Assembly (NCBI GenBank): GCA_002371135.1
Contig: DFGB01000033.1
Location: 1-29,164 of the forward strand
Origin: Verrucomicrobia bacterium UBA3761
Lineage (GTDB): Bacteria > Verrucomicrobiota > Kiritimatiellia > RFP12 > UBA1067
Direction: 5' to 3'
DNA: 29,164 bases
Both the position numbers and the translations under genes were made by a program. Shown here in pieces: positions 22,405 to 29,164 of the stretch. The notes beneath the pieces are model-generated. The model searched no databases. It was given only the letters and a program-made list of their open reading frames with translations, and was not told the DNA's origin. Every line of letters starts with the position of its first letter. Positions within the stretch are counted from its first letter, which is position 1.

Positions 22405-24025
22405 CCGTCCTCCCGCGTTTGACCGCATACGCAACGACGCCAATCGACGACACGAGCGAAAGAACGCCTAGCAGCTTTGCCTCGAGCGGTTGCGGCGGCT
22501 TCTTTTCCAGCTCTTTGCGAGGCGAAAGGCATTGGACAAGATGGACATCGTCGCGACCGGGGTAGTTGGCGACTGGGATTATGCGCCGCGCCCTGACCAT
22601 CGCCGCAAGCCGCGGGTCGGAGAAATTGGAATCGTGCAAAAATGCAAGGTCCATCGCGCACGACTGGCGTTTGACCTCCGTCAAGTCAAGCGGCACGCAA
22701 TATCTGGAAGCCGAGTTTGCAAGATCCAGCGCCCCCCATGCTACGAGCGCGACGGCCGCATACCGCATCCACCGCCGATGCGCGCCGACGGCGAAATTCC
22801 ACAGCGTATCGAGCGAAAACGCCGCAAGAAACACGAAACACAGCTCCGTGGCGTGGTGCCACTTGACAGGCGCGCGTATGAAACTCGCCAGCGGCAGGGA
22901 AAAGACGACTCGATACACCGGCTCGCAAAACCGTCCCATCGAGAGCAGCCAAAACACAAGCGCCGCAGCGGCGAAGAAGCCGACATCCCGATTGGGCGCC
23001 CTCCTCGCGGCAAGCATCCCCGCGGCGGCAAGCGCGAAGAGGCACGTCACCCAGCCGACGTAAAGCGAGTGCTGGCGGTAGTTGCCGTCTTTTGCATCGA
23101 CGGGGCGTCCGAGACGGCCGGTGTATGGCGCGAGGTCGCGCTTCTTCCACTGTGCGATTGAAAGCGAATACGGGCAGCTCGTATCGCCATGGATGCGGGG
23201 AATGAAAAACTCCAGCGTATCTTCCGGAGGCATCGACCAATTGGTCACGAATACCCAATTCGCCTCGGAGGAATTTCTGTCCTTGCCTCCTGAAAGAGAG
23301 GATCCTCTCGATTCTTCAAGTTGCGCCTTGCGGCCTGCAAGCGCGTCGACAAACGCGAAACGTATGTTGCCGCCGCCGATGGCGAGGAACGCAACCGCCG
23401 CAATCGCGATGTGGCGCCAGGCGGGTCTGCGCTTCTCGCGAAAATGGCACCACACGAAATACGCCAGCGAGAACAGCGCGAATATGAGCCACATATCCTG
23501 CTGCCAGCGGCACGACCACGCGAGTACGGCCGCGAGAAGCAACCAGTGGCGAAGATTGTCGAGCCGCACGGCACGATCGCAAAGCCCGAACGCGAAGACG
23601 CCATACGTCATCCACCTGAACCAGCCCATGTGCCCTGCGCTGAAGAGCGTGAACCAATAGCCGCAGAACGCGAGGAGAAGTCCGGCCGAGTATGACGCAA
23701 AGAGCCCGAGTCCCCTCCCCCGGCAATAGTAGACCGCGCCGAGCGCCGCGAAGTAGGCCGCGAAAACGTATTGAAATTCCTGACGGAAGTAGGGTGTGCC
23801 GAAGAAAAGGAGAAGATCGTCCGGGATGAAAAGCCACTTCGAGAAACAATGCTCGTAGAGGAGTTCCTTGAGCGCCTTGAAATACCCGAGGGCATGGACG
23901 GTCGGCGCATCTGGCATGATGGGCGTGACGTCCGGCGACCAAGTTCCCCAAAAAACAAACGTCGCCAACACCGCAAAGAACGCGGTGAAGGCGGCGAATG
24001 CCAGAATTGGCGTGTGTTTTCCCAC
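22397..24025 (-). CDS. polytopic membrane protein, YfhO/GT-C glycosyltransferase-like
   Basis: 542 aa with about 11-12 predicted membrane helices, the first at residues 7-27, and large loops with many aromatic and charged residues. The pattern (FVFWGTWSPDVTPIMPDAP near the N-terminus, AGHMGWFRWMTYGVFAFG, WLLSMGRFCEPVYRVVFSLP, APVKWHHATELCFVFLAAFS) resembles YfhO-type and GT-C membrane glycosyltransferases in Verrucomicrobia-like genomes. I am not sure of a specific family. It starts at GTG 24023-24025, one base after the ntpK stop, and its stop overlaps the ACP start, so it joins the V-ATPase operon to the ACP. Confidence 0.65.
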   Translation of the reverse strand: MGKHTPILAFAAFTAFFAVLATFVFWGTWSPDVTPIMPDAPTVHALGYFKALKELLYEHCFSKWLFIPDDLLLFFGTPYFRQEFQYVFAAYFAALGAVYYCRGRGLGLFASYSAGLLLAFCGYWFTLFSAGHMGWFRWMTYGVFAFGLCDRAVRLDNLRHWLLLAAVLAWSCRWQQDMWLIFALFSLAYFVWCHFREKRRPAWRHIAIAAVAFLAIGGGNIRFAFVDALAGRKAQLEESRGSSLSGGKDRNSSEANWVFVTNWSMPPEDTLEFFIPRIHGDTSCPYSLSIAQWKKRDLAPYTGRLGRPVDAKDGNYRQHSLYVGWVTCLFALAAAGMLAARRAPNRDVGFFAAAALVFWLLSMGRFCEPVYRVVFSLPLASFIRAPVKWHHATELCFVFLAAFSLDTLWNFAVGAHRRWMRYAAVALVAWGALDLANSASRYCVPLDLTEVKRQSCAMDLAFLHDSNFSDPRLAAMVRARRIIPVANYPGRDDVHLVQCLSPRKELEKKPPQPLEAKLLGVLSLVSSIGVVAYAVKRGRTDE

Positions 24026-24026
24026 T

Positions 24027-24479
24027 TCAGGCGATCTTGCCGAGGGCGATAAGCGCGAACACCATGGCGAAGATGGCGACAGTCTCGACGATGCCGAGGG
24101 CCGCGAGGTAGTTGGTGAAGCCCTGGTTCGTCTCGGCTTGGGCGTCGCAAGCGGCGGCGCCGGCGCGTCCCTGGAAGAGCGCGGAAAGACCGATTGCGAG
24201 GCCGGAGAAAATGCCGCATATCAGCACGGGAACGCCGGCGTTCGCAACACCCGTCTTGCCGAGCATGATGAACATGAGGATCATTCCATAGAGCGTCTGC
24301 GTTATAGGCGCGCCGACGAACGACAGAAGGAGGAACGGGGCGGGCTTGCCGGCCGCGTAGCACTTCTTCCATGCGCCGACCGCCGCCGAAGCCGCAAAGC
24401 CCGTGCCGAACGCGCTGCCCGCTCCGGCCAATCCCAGACAGGCAATCGCGCCTGCCACAATCATCGCTGAATCACTCAT
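24027..24479 (-). CDS. ntpK: V-type ATP synthase rotor subunit K (proteolipid)
   Basis: 150 aa, two tandem hairpins (four helices). It carries the residues that bind sodium in Enterococcus hirae NtpK: T60, Q61 and Y64 in APITQTLYGM (equivalent to T64/Q65/Y68), Q103 in LFQGRAGAAA (Q110) and E132 in GIVETVAIF (E139). This points to a Na+-coupled V-ATPase. The start has AAAGGAAACAC upstream. It lies between ntpI and the YfhO-like gene. Confidence 0.94.
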   Translation of the reverse strand: MSDSAMIVAGAIACLGLAGAGSAFGTGFAASAAVGAWKKCYAAGKPAPFLLLSFVGAPITQTLYGMILMFIMLGKTGVANAGVPVLICGIFSGLAIGLSALFQGRAGAAACDAQAETNQGFTNYLAALGIVETVAIFAMVFALIALGKIA

Positions 24480-24526
24480 TGTGTTTCCTTTCGTTTAAGT
24501 TGTTCAAATTGGTTGGTTGTTGGTAG

Positions 24527-26230
24527 TCAAATCCTTGCAGTACGGGCAAAAGGACGATAAGAATACCCAGCCCACGAAACGCCCTTGTGGTTGGAAAATT
24601 CAAGCGTATTGAGACGCACGGCGTGGACGAGGATCGAGAGCGCCGCCATTGCGAGGTTCAAGCCGTGCCCTACGACGAGTATCGCCACCATGGGGACGAT
24701 TTTGAGCCAGAGGGGCAAATCCATGCCGACCGCCATCTGATTGAAATTCTCGGCCACCTTGACCGAAGCGAGGCCGACGGCGAAGAGACGCACGTAGCTG
24801 ATGATATCGCCAAGCGCGCTCATTATGTTGAGCGGCAGCATGCCGAGTTCCGCCCCGCGCGTCTTCAGTTCGGACGGCTTCACGGAAAAGAGGAACACGA
24901 GCGCGACGGAAATCCCGCCCATCCAAATCCCCCACTGCGGCACGCCGGGGAATATGCCCACGATGGCATTTGTGACGAGATACATCATCACAAGAACGCC
25001 AGCCCAGCCGAGCTCGGCGATTGCGGTCGTATCTGGCAGTTTGCACACCGCATTCCACAAGCGGGCGAGGACTAGGTGCGACGCGCCGATTGTGAAGCAG
25101 AGGAGCATCATGTTCTTGTAACTCGGGTCGGCGAGCCACTTCACGCTAGGCCACTCGGCGCACGCGGGGATGTTCGCGCCAAACCACGTATTCGAAAGAA
25201 CGCCCCACGCGACGGTCGCGAGCGAGAACACGGTCAAGAGCACGAGCCAGCTCTTCGCGACAGGCGAGCGCGAAGCCGATGCACGATACTTGCGCCAGCC
25301 AAGCAACGTGGCCGCAAGGAAGATGAGCCCATACGCGCCATCGCCAACGAGCATTGCGAAGAAGAGAGAGAAGTAGCACATGAACGGCACGGAAACATCC
25401 GACTCGGTATAAGCCGGCGCGATGCCGAGTCCATCGAAAAGCGCTTTGACGGGGCGGAAGAGTTTCGGAGGTTCGATGAGCGTGGGCGGCGTCTCGCCGG
25501 CGACCACGTCGCGCAGCAGAACACCCCAGCCGTTCTTCGCCGTATTCTCCTTGAGCGCGGCAATCTTCGGGACGGGAATCCAGCCTGATATGACGGCGAC
25601 CTCGCCCGCCTTCTCAATCAGCTCCTTCGCCGCCGCAAACGCAATCCTGTCGGCAAGCTCGGGATATTGCGAGAGAATGCTCGTCTCGTCGCAAGCGGCG
25701 AGTTTCGAACGGAGAGCGAGCGCATCGCTCTGCGCGGCGTCGAGCTCCGAGCGCATGGCCGAGAGGCTCTCGCGAGGGAGTTCAATCTCGCCTGCGGCGG
25801 CGGCATCTTCGCCATAGGATATCGAGTACGTCCCGTCATCCTTGAGGACGAGGTTCACGCCATTTTCCTTTAGGCTGCGGGCGAGGTCCGGATCGAAATC
25901 GCCATACGCCTCGTACTTGCGAATCTCCTTTTCAAGCGCGTCGGCCTGAGCCAGGCGGTCGCCCAGCCGCGCCTCGAGCGCAAGGACGCCTTGCGTATCG
26001 CAAGGGAGTTTTTGCAAAGATTCCCCGTATTCAAGCGACTTGCGCGCCTTGAATATCGCCCTGACGGCGCGCTCTGCCATGACTGCGTCGTTCTTGCGGG
26101 CCTGGGTTTCTGCGCCCTTCGCCGAAGCGAGATCAAGATGCACTGCTCCTAGCGAGCGCAGCGCCTCAAGCGTCTTCTCAGTATCTTGCGCCACGCACAC
26201 GAGGTCGAGGTGCTTCATCTTGACGATCAT
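24527..26230 (-). CDS. ntpI: V-type ATP synthase subunit I (stator/a-type)
   Basis: 567 aa. It has a long soluble N-terminal half with coiled-coil segments (KDDGTYSISYGEDAAAAGEI, EKAVRDA-like helices) and about seven membrane helices in the C-terminal half, with ARLWNAVCKLP, VARLWN-type and GDIISYVRLFAVGLASVKVA blocks that are typical of subunit a/I and provide the ion half-channels. GGAGG lies 10 bases before ATG 26228-26230. It follows ntpD immediately. Confidence 0.93.
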   Translation of the reverse strand: MIVKMKHLDLVCVAQDTEKTLEALRSLGAVHLDLASAKGAETQARKNDAVMAERAVRAIFKARKSLEYGESLQKLPCDTQGVLALEARLGDRLAQADALEKEIRKYEAYGDFDPDLARSLKENGVNLVLKDDGTYSISYGEDAAAAGEIELPRESLSAMRSELDAAQSDALALRSKLAACDETSILSQYPELADRIAFAAAKELIEKAGEVAVISGWIPVPKIAALKENTAKNGWGVLLRDVVAGETPPTLIEPPKLFRPVKALFDGLGIAPAYTESDVSVPFMCYFSLFFAMLVGDGAYGLIFLAATLLGWRKYRASASRSPVAKSWLVLLTVFSLATVAWGVLSNTWFGANIPACAEWPSVKWLADPSYKNMMLLCFTIGASHLVLARLWNAVCKLPDTTAIAELGWAGVLVMMYLVTNAIVGIFPGVPQWGIWMGGISVALVFLFSVKPSELKTRGAELGMLPLNIMSALGDIISYVRLFAVGLASVKVAENFNQMAVGMDLPLWLKIVPMVAILVVGHGLNLAMAALSILVHAVRLNTLEFSNHKGVSWAGYSYRPFARTARI

Positions 26231-26235
26231 AGTCT

Positions 26236-26835
26236 CTAGTCCTCCACAGGGACGCGTGACTTGGCAATCTTGCCGCGTGTGACCGCGGCAGTCTGCTCAT
26301 CGCCCAGCGCAATCTTGATTACACGTATCGCTTCCTTGCAGCCGGGGATCTTCACCTTCTCGAAAAGGTTCACCCTCTGCGAAGTCTGCTGCAGCTCCGC
26401 CTGCACAAGACGGCGCTGCTCATCGTAAATCGCCCTCTCGCATTGGAGCGAGAGAATCTTTTCTGCCACATCGGCCGCATCGTCCACCCATGCGGGCGTG
26501 GCCCACGCATCCACGTCTTTCCTGTCGACGTCGATCGATTCAAAAGTCGGAATCGCGACACCGGCGATATTCGCGACGCCAGTGTTCACTTTGCGCACCT
26601 GCAACAGCCCGTCGAGCACGGAAGAGTCGGTCGCGAAAAGGCCCACCCACTTGGCAAGCGCGTCGCGCACGGCCTTTTCGCGGGCCGAGGTCTCGTCGGC
26701 CTTTGCGCTTATGCCGGCGATTTCGCTCTGCAGCTGTTGCTTCTTCAGCTGCAACATAGGCAGAAAGCGCTGGAAGCGCTTGAGAGCGTCGCTCTGCGCC
26801 TTGAGTTCGGTTTTTGTCAGTTTTATCTTCGCCAT
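26236..26835 (-). CDS. ntpD: V-type ATP synthase subunit D (central stalk)
   Basis: 199 aa, almost all helical. MAKIKLTKTELKAQSDALKR and PMLQLKKQQLQSEIAGISAK at the N-terminus and CERAIYDEQRRLVQAELQQTSQRVNLFEKVKIPG at the C-terminus are the D-subunit pattern (it turns inside the A3B3 ring). Order D-I-K is normal, but genes A, B and E, which usually precede D, are missing here, and D has its own promoter. The start codon is 10 bases from the -10 box with no ribosome site. It ends in TAG. Confidence 0.95.
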   Translation of the reverse strand: MAKIKLTKTELKAQSDALKRFQRFLPMLQLKKQQLQSEIAGISAKADETSAREKAVRDALAKWVGLFATDSSVLDGLLQVRKVNTGVANIAGVAIPTFESIDVDRKDVDAWATPAWVDDAADVAEKILSLQCERAIYDEQRRLVQAELQQTSQRVNLFEKVKIPGCKEAIRVIKIALGDEQTAAVTRGKIAKSRVPVED

Positions 26836-26845
26836 TGCAAAGGGA

Positions 26846-26875
26846 ATTATACCATTTCGGCGCCCGCAGGGTCAA
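26846..26875 (-). promoter_or_regulatory. ntpD promoter, leaderless type
   Basis: Minus strand TTGACC (26870-26875), 18 bases ending AAATGG, TATAAT (26846-26851), then TCCCTTTGCA and the ATG. The predicted start of transcription is within a few bases of the start codon. Confidence 0.78.
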
Positions 26876-26896
26876 GGGGTTTCAAGCAAGCCGCTG

Positions 26897-27214
26897 CTAC
26901 GCCCAAAGCCGCTCAAGCGCATAATACGCGCGGGCTTCCGGGGAGAAGATGTGCACGACTATATCGATGGAGTCGAGGACCATCCAGCCGCCGTCGGCCT
27001 CGCCGCCGGCGCGATGGGGCTTCTCCCCTGCGGCCTTCAACGTATCGCGGGCGGCGGTCGCAAGAGCGCGCAGATGCGGCGCTGCAGCGCCTGTCGCCAC
27101 CACAAAGAAATCCGTAAACTGACTCTTTGCGCGAACGTCGTAGACCTTCACGTTCTCGCCTTTGGCGTCTTCGAGCGCTTTGGCAACCAAGTCCGCTAGT
27201 TCTTTCGTTTCCAT
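26897..27214 (-). CDS. rsfS: ribosome silencing factor RsfS
   Basis: 105 aa. It binds ribosomal protein L14 (uL14) and blocks joining of subunits when nutrients are scarce. Seen: KVYDVRAKSQFTDFFVVATG (residues 23-42), PHRAGGEADGGWMVLDSIDI, and VVHIFSPEARAYYALERLW at the end, all typical of RsfS. It is normally next to nadD; that gene is not in the window. The ATG is 11 bases after a -10 box and lacks a ribosome site. Confidence 0.95.
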   Translation of the reverse strand: METKELADLVAKALEDAKGENVKVYDVRAKSQFTDFFVVATGAAAPHLRALATAARDTLKAAGEKPHRAGGEADGGWMVLDSIDIVVHIFSPEARAYYALERLWA

Positions 27215-27225
27215 AACTGGCTACT

Positions 27226-27255
27226 ATTATACCATATCCGCTTTTGGCAGGTCAA
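27226..27255 (-). promoter_or_regulatory. rsfS promoter, leaderless type
   Basis: Minus strand TTGACC (27250-27255), 18 bases ending ATATGG, TATAAT (27226-27231), then 11 bases to the ATG. Confidence 0.78.
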
Positions 27256-27257
27256 GT

Positions 27258-27288
27258 GGCCGCGCTAAAGCGCGGTCCTCCCGCGCGG
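27258..27288. repeat. GGCCGCGCTAAAGCGCGG palindromic repeat, copy after UPF0210 gene
   Basis: 31 bases, differing by one base from 28748-28778. It contains the hairpin CCGCGCT-AA-AGCGCGG and lies between the UPF0210 stop and the rsfS -35 box. Confidence 0.75.
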
Positions 27289-27292
27289 ACGC

Positions 27293-28657
27293 TCAATTTT
27301 TGAACGAATGGATCGGGGCTGGGATGCGGCCGCGGCGGGAAATAAGCGCTTCGCACGAGAATGGATTGACTCCCATCACCGGCGCATACCCGAGAAGCCC
27401 GCCAAACTCCACCGTGTCGCCGACCTTCTTGCCGGCGACCGGTATCACGCGAACGGCCGTGGTCTTCTGATTGACCATGCCAATCGCGGCTTCGTCGGCG
27501 ATGATGCCCGAGATGCTGGAAGCCGGCGTATCGCCGGGGATGGCGATCATGTCAAGCCCGACCGAGCACACGCACGTCATCGCTTCAAGCTTCTCGATAG
27601 TCAGCGCGCCTGCGTTGACGGCATCGATCATTCCCTGGTCTTCAGAGACCGGTATGAACGCGCCGGAGAGCCCGCCGACGTAGCTGGAGGCCATCACGCC
27701 GCCCTTCTTCACCTGATCGTTCAAGAGCGCGAGCGCCGCCGTCGTGCCAGGCGCGCCGGGATGCTCAAGGCCGATTTCGCAAAGAATATCAGCTACGGAA
27801 TCGCCCACCGCCGGCGTCGGGGCGAGAGAAAGATCGATGATGCCGAACGGCAGGTCGAGGCGCCTCGCCGCCTCCTGCGCGACGAGCTGCCCTACGCGCG
27901 TTATCTTGAACGCCGTGCGCTTTATCGTTTCGCACAAGACTTCGAACGACGCGCCGCGTATCGACTTAAGCACGTGGCGCACGACGCCAGGCCCCGATAC
28001 GCCGACGTTGATCACCGCTTCCGCTTCGCTCACACCGTGGAATGCGCCGGCCATGAAGGGATTGTCATCCGGCGCGTTGCAGAGGACGACGAGTTTCGCA
28101 CACCCGATTGAATCGCGCTTGCGCGTCTTCTCCGCCGTCGCCTTGATTATTTCGCCCATCAACCGCACGGCGTCCATGTCTATGCCGGACTTCGTGGAAC
28201 CGACGTTCACGGACGAGCAGATGCGCTCTGTGGCGGCAAGAGCTTCAGGTATCGAACGAATGAGCGTCTCGTCCGCCTTCGTCATGCCCTTGGAGACGAT
28301 GGCGGAATAACCGCCTATGAAATTGACGCCAAGGGTCTTCGCCGCCCTGTCGAGGGTCTTCGCGATTTTGACAAAGTCCGACGGACGCGCACAGCACGAC
28401 GAGCCGACGATTGCGGCCGGCGTGATGGAAATGCGCTTGTTTATGATGGGAACGCCAAACTCGCGGCCGATCTCATCCCCGGTCTCCACAAGCCTGCCTG
28501 CAAGACGGACGAGTTTTTCGTATATCTTATCGCAGGTGGTCTTGACGGATGTGTCTGCGCAGTCGAGCAGGCTGACCCCCATCGTGATTGTGCGAACGTC
28601 GAGATTCTCCTCGAGAATCATCTTGTTCGTCTCGAAAACTTCGGAAATATTGATCAT
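27293..28657 (-). CDS. UPF0210 (PFL/DUF711) family protein
   Basis: 454 aa, full length for UPF0210. Motifs: ITMGVSLLDCADTSVKTTCD, GVPIINKRISITPAAIVG, NFIGGYSAIVSKGMTKAD, INVGVSGPGVVRHVLKSIRG, LSLAPTPAVGDSVADILCEIG and CSVGLDMIAIPGDTPASSIS. The fold is related to glycyl-radical enzymes (pyruvate formate-lyase) as far as is known; activity is not established. It is commonly found next to a small ACT protein, which is the upstream gene here. No ribosome site is visible before ATG 28655-28657. Confidence 0.93.
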   Translation of the reverse strand: MINISEVFETNKMILEENLDVRTITMGVSLLDCADTSVKTTCDKIYEKLVRLAGRLVETGDEIGREFGVPIINKRISITPAAIVGSSCCARPSDFVKIAKTLDRAAKTLGVNFIGGYSAIVSKGMTKADETLIRSIPEALAATERICSSVNVGSTKSGIDMDAVRLMGEIIKATAEKTRKRDSIGCAKLVVLCNAPDDNPFMAGAFHGVSEAEAVINVGVSGPGVVRHVLKSIRGASFEVLCETIKRTAFKITRVGQLVAQEAARRLDLPFGIIDLSLAPTPAVGDSVADILCEIGLEHPGAPGTTAALALLNDQVKKGGVMASSYVGGLSGAFIPVSEDQGMIDAVNAGALTIEKLEAMTCVCSVGLDMIAIPGDTPASSISGIIADEAAIGMVNQKTTAVRVIPVAGKKVGDTVEFGGLLGYAPVMGVNPFSCEALISRRGRIPAPIHSFKN

Positions 28658-28673
28658 AAAGCAGGAGAGGGAA

Positions 28674-28692
28674 GGCCGCGCTTCAGCGCAGC
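28674..28692. repeat. degenerate copy of the GGCCGCGCTNAAGCGC repeat
   Basis: ggccgcgcttcagcgcagcc-type sequence between the ACT gene and the UPF0210 gene, followed by tandem GGAAGTAGGAAATAGGAAG words (28695-28725). Confidence 0.5.
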
Positions 28693-28747
28693 CGAAGTAG
28701 GAAATAGGAAGGAGGAAGTAGGAATCGGAAGAACCGCACTTGCCAAA

Positions 28748-28778
28748 GGCCGCGCTAAAGCGCGGACCTCCCGCGCGG
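28748..28778. repeat. GGCCGCGCTAAAGCGCGG palindromic repeat, copy after ACT gene
   Basis: Near-identical to 27258-27288, 30 of 31 bases, and directly after the ACT gene. Palindrome CCGCGCT-AA-AGCGCGG. Confidence 0.75.
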
Positions 28779-28786
28779 CCGTGTTG

Positions 28787-29065
28787 CTACACGCGATGCA
28801 TCTTTTCGAAAATTTCACTCTTCTGGCAATGAATCTCCATTCCCAGCTTCGCGCCAAGGGCGTTGAGATTGGCGGCAAGCTCGACGAATGGAATCTTCGA
28901 CTGCGCGTAATCGACGATCATCATCATGCTGAAGTAATTCTGCACGACCGTCTGGGAAATGTCGAGAATGTTCACATTCTCCTCGGAGAGATACGAACAG
29001 GTCTTGGCGAGAATGCCGACGGCATCCTTGCCGACGACGGTTATGATGGCTTTTCTTGGTTTCAT
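28787..29065 (-). CDS. ACT-domain protein (UPF0237 type)
   Basis: 92 aa, one ACT domain: KAIITVVGKDAVGILAKTCS at the start, YLSEENVNILDISQTVVQNY, then FSMMMIVDYAQSKIPFVELA. ACT domains bind small ligands such as amino acids. In many bacteria this gene precedes the UPF0210 gene, as here (about 130 bases, with repeats in between), and may sense a ligand for it. No ribosome site; the region upstream holds TTTACATTTGG words. Confidence 0.9.
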   Translation of the reverse strand: MKPRKAIITVVGKDAVGILAKTCSYLSEENVNILDISQTVVQNYFSMMMIVDYAQSKIPFVELAANLNALGAKLGMEIHCQKSEIFEKMHRV

Positions 29066-29080
29066 AAAGGATTTTTCGAT

Positions 29081-29164
29081 TTACATTTGGTATTTTACAT
29101 TTGGCATCAATGGCATGCAATAGATTTTTATCCCAGAGGCGCAGAGTCGCAGAGTTTTCTCGGA
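29081..29164. repeat. short-word repeats at the right end, including half of the terminal inverted repeat
   Basis: 29083-29107 has two copies of the TTTACATTTGGNAT word. 29108-29131 is the exact inverse of bases 1-24. 29134-29160 is built of GCGCAGAG and TCGCAGAG words. No gene is seen. Confidence 0.7.

Noticed and set aside
1..29164. tRNA, rRNA, insertion sequences or integrase genes
   Set aside because: No cloverleaf, rRNA or transposase/integrase motifs were seen on either strand.

Overview
The window is a gene-dense bacterial chromosome segment of fairly high GC in which almost every gene lies on the minus strand. It carries housekeeping genes (fusA, prfB, tsaB, rsfS), a V-type ATPase gene block with a Na+-type rotor signature, a five-gene polyamine operon and a GH109-type secreted oxidoreductase/glycosidase. 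This mix, weak use of Shine-Dalgarno sites and short-word intergenic repeats suggest an uncultured anaerobe of the PVC group (Kiritimatiellae/Lentisphaerae-like). That placement is inference; there is no rRNA gene to confirm it.

Layout. 1-2050 is an accessory edge: a decayed DUF4143 ATPase fragment, a tight three-gene operon of cysteine-rich or domain-of-unknown-function proteins (small Cys protein, DUF4186, YkgJ-like) with its own sigma70-type promoter, then a Fic-domain remnant. 2359-3010, on the plus strand, holds two small exported His/Pro-rich proteins. 3124-10674 (minus) runs M3 peptidase, prfB, a DciA/DUF721-like gene, an orphan peptide-binding protein, tsaB and a Na/Pi cotransporter-PhoU fusion, separated by hairpin-forming repeats. 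10750-17634 (minus) is a serine hydrolase followed by speA-speE-speB-CASDH-nspC. 17758-19860 is fusA. 20027-24479 contains gtrA, the GH109-like gene, a tandem acyl-carrier protein, a large GT-C/YfhO-like membrane protein and ntpK; ntpI and ntpD follow up to 26835. 26897-29065 holds rsfS, a UPF0210 (PFL) gene and an ACT-domain gene.

How the genes work together. SpeA makes agmatine and SpeB-type ureohydrolase makes putrescine (or acts later). The CASDH/NspC pair builds spermidine from aspartate semialdehyde, while SpeE would do it from decarboxylated SAM, so one operon encodes two alternative aminopropyl routes. NtpD, NtpI and NtpK are stalk, stator/a-type and rotor subunits of a V-ATPase whose A, B and E subunits must lie elsewhere. 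UPF0210 and the ACT protein are a conserved pair.

Regulatory structure. Six minus-strand promoters share one design: a TTGNNN -35, an exact 18-base spacer and a TATAAT/TAAAAT -10. In three of them the start codon lies only 10-11 bases after the -10, implying leaderless or nearly leaderless mRNAs. Intergenic spaces are filled with several families of dispersed palindromic or short-word repeats, and a 24-base inverted repeat joins the two window ends.
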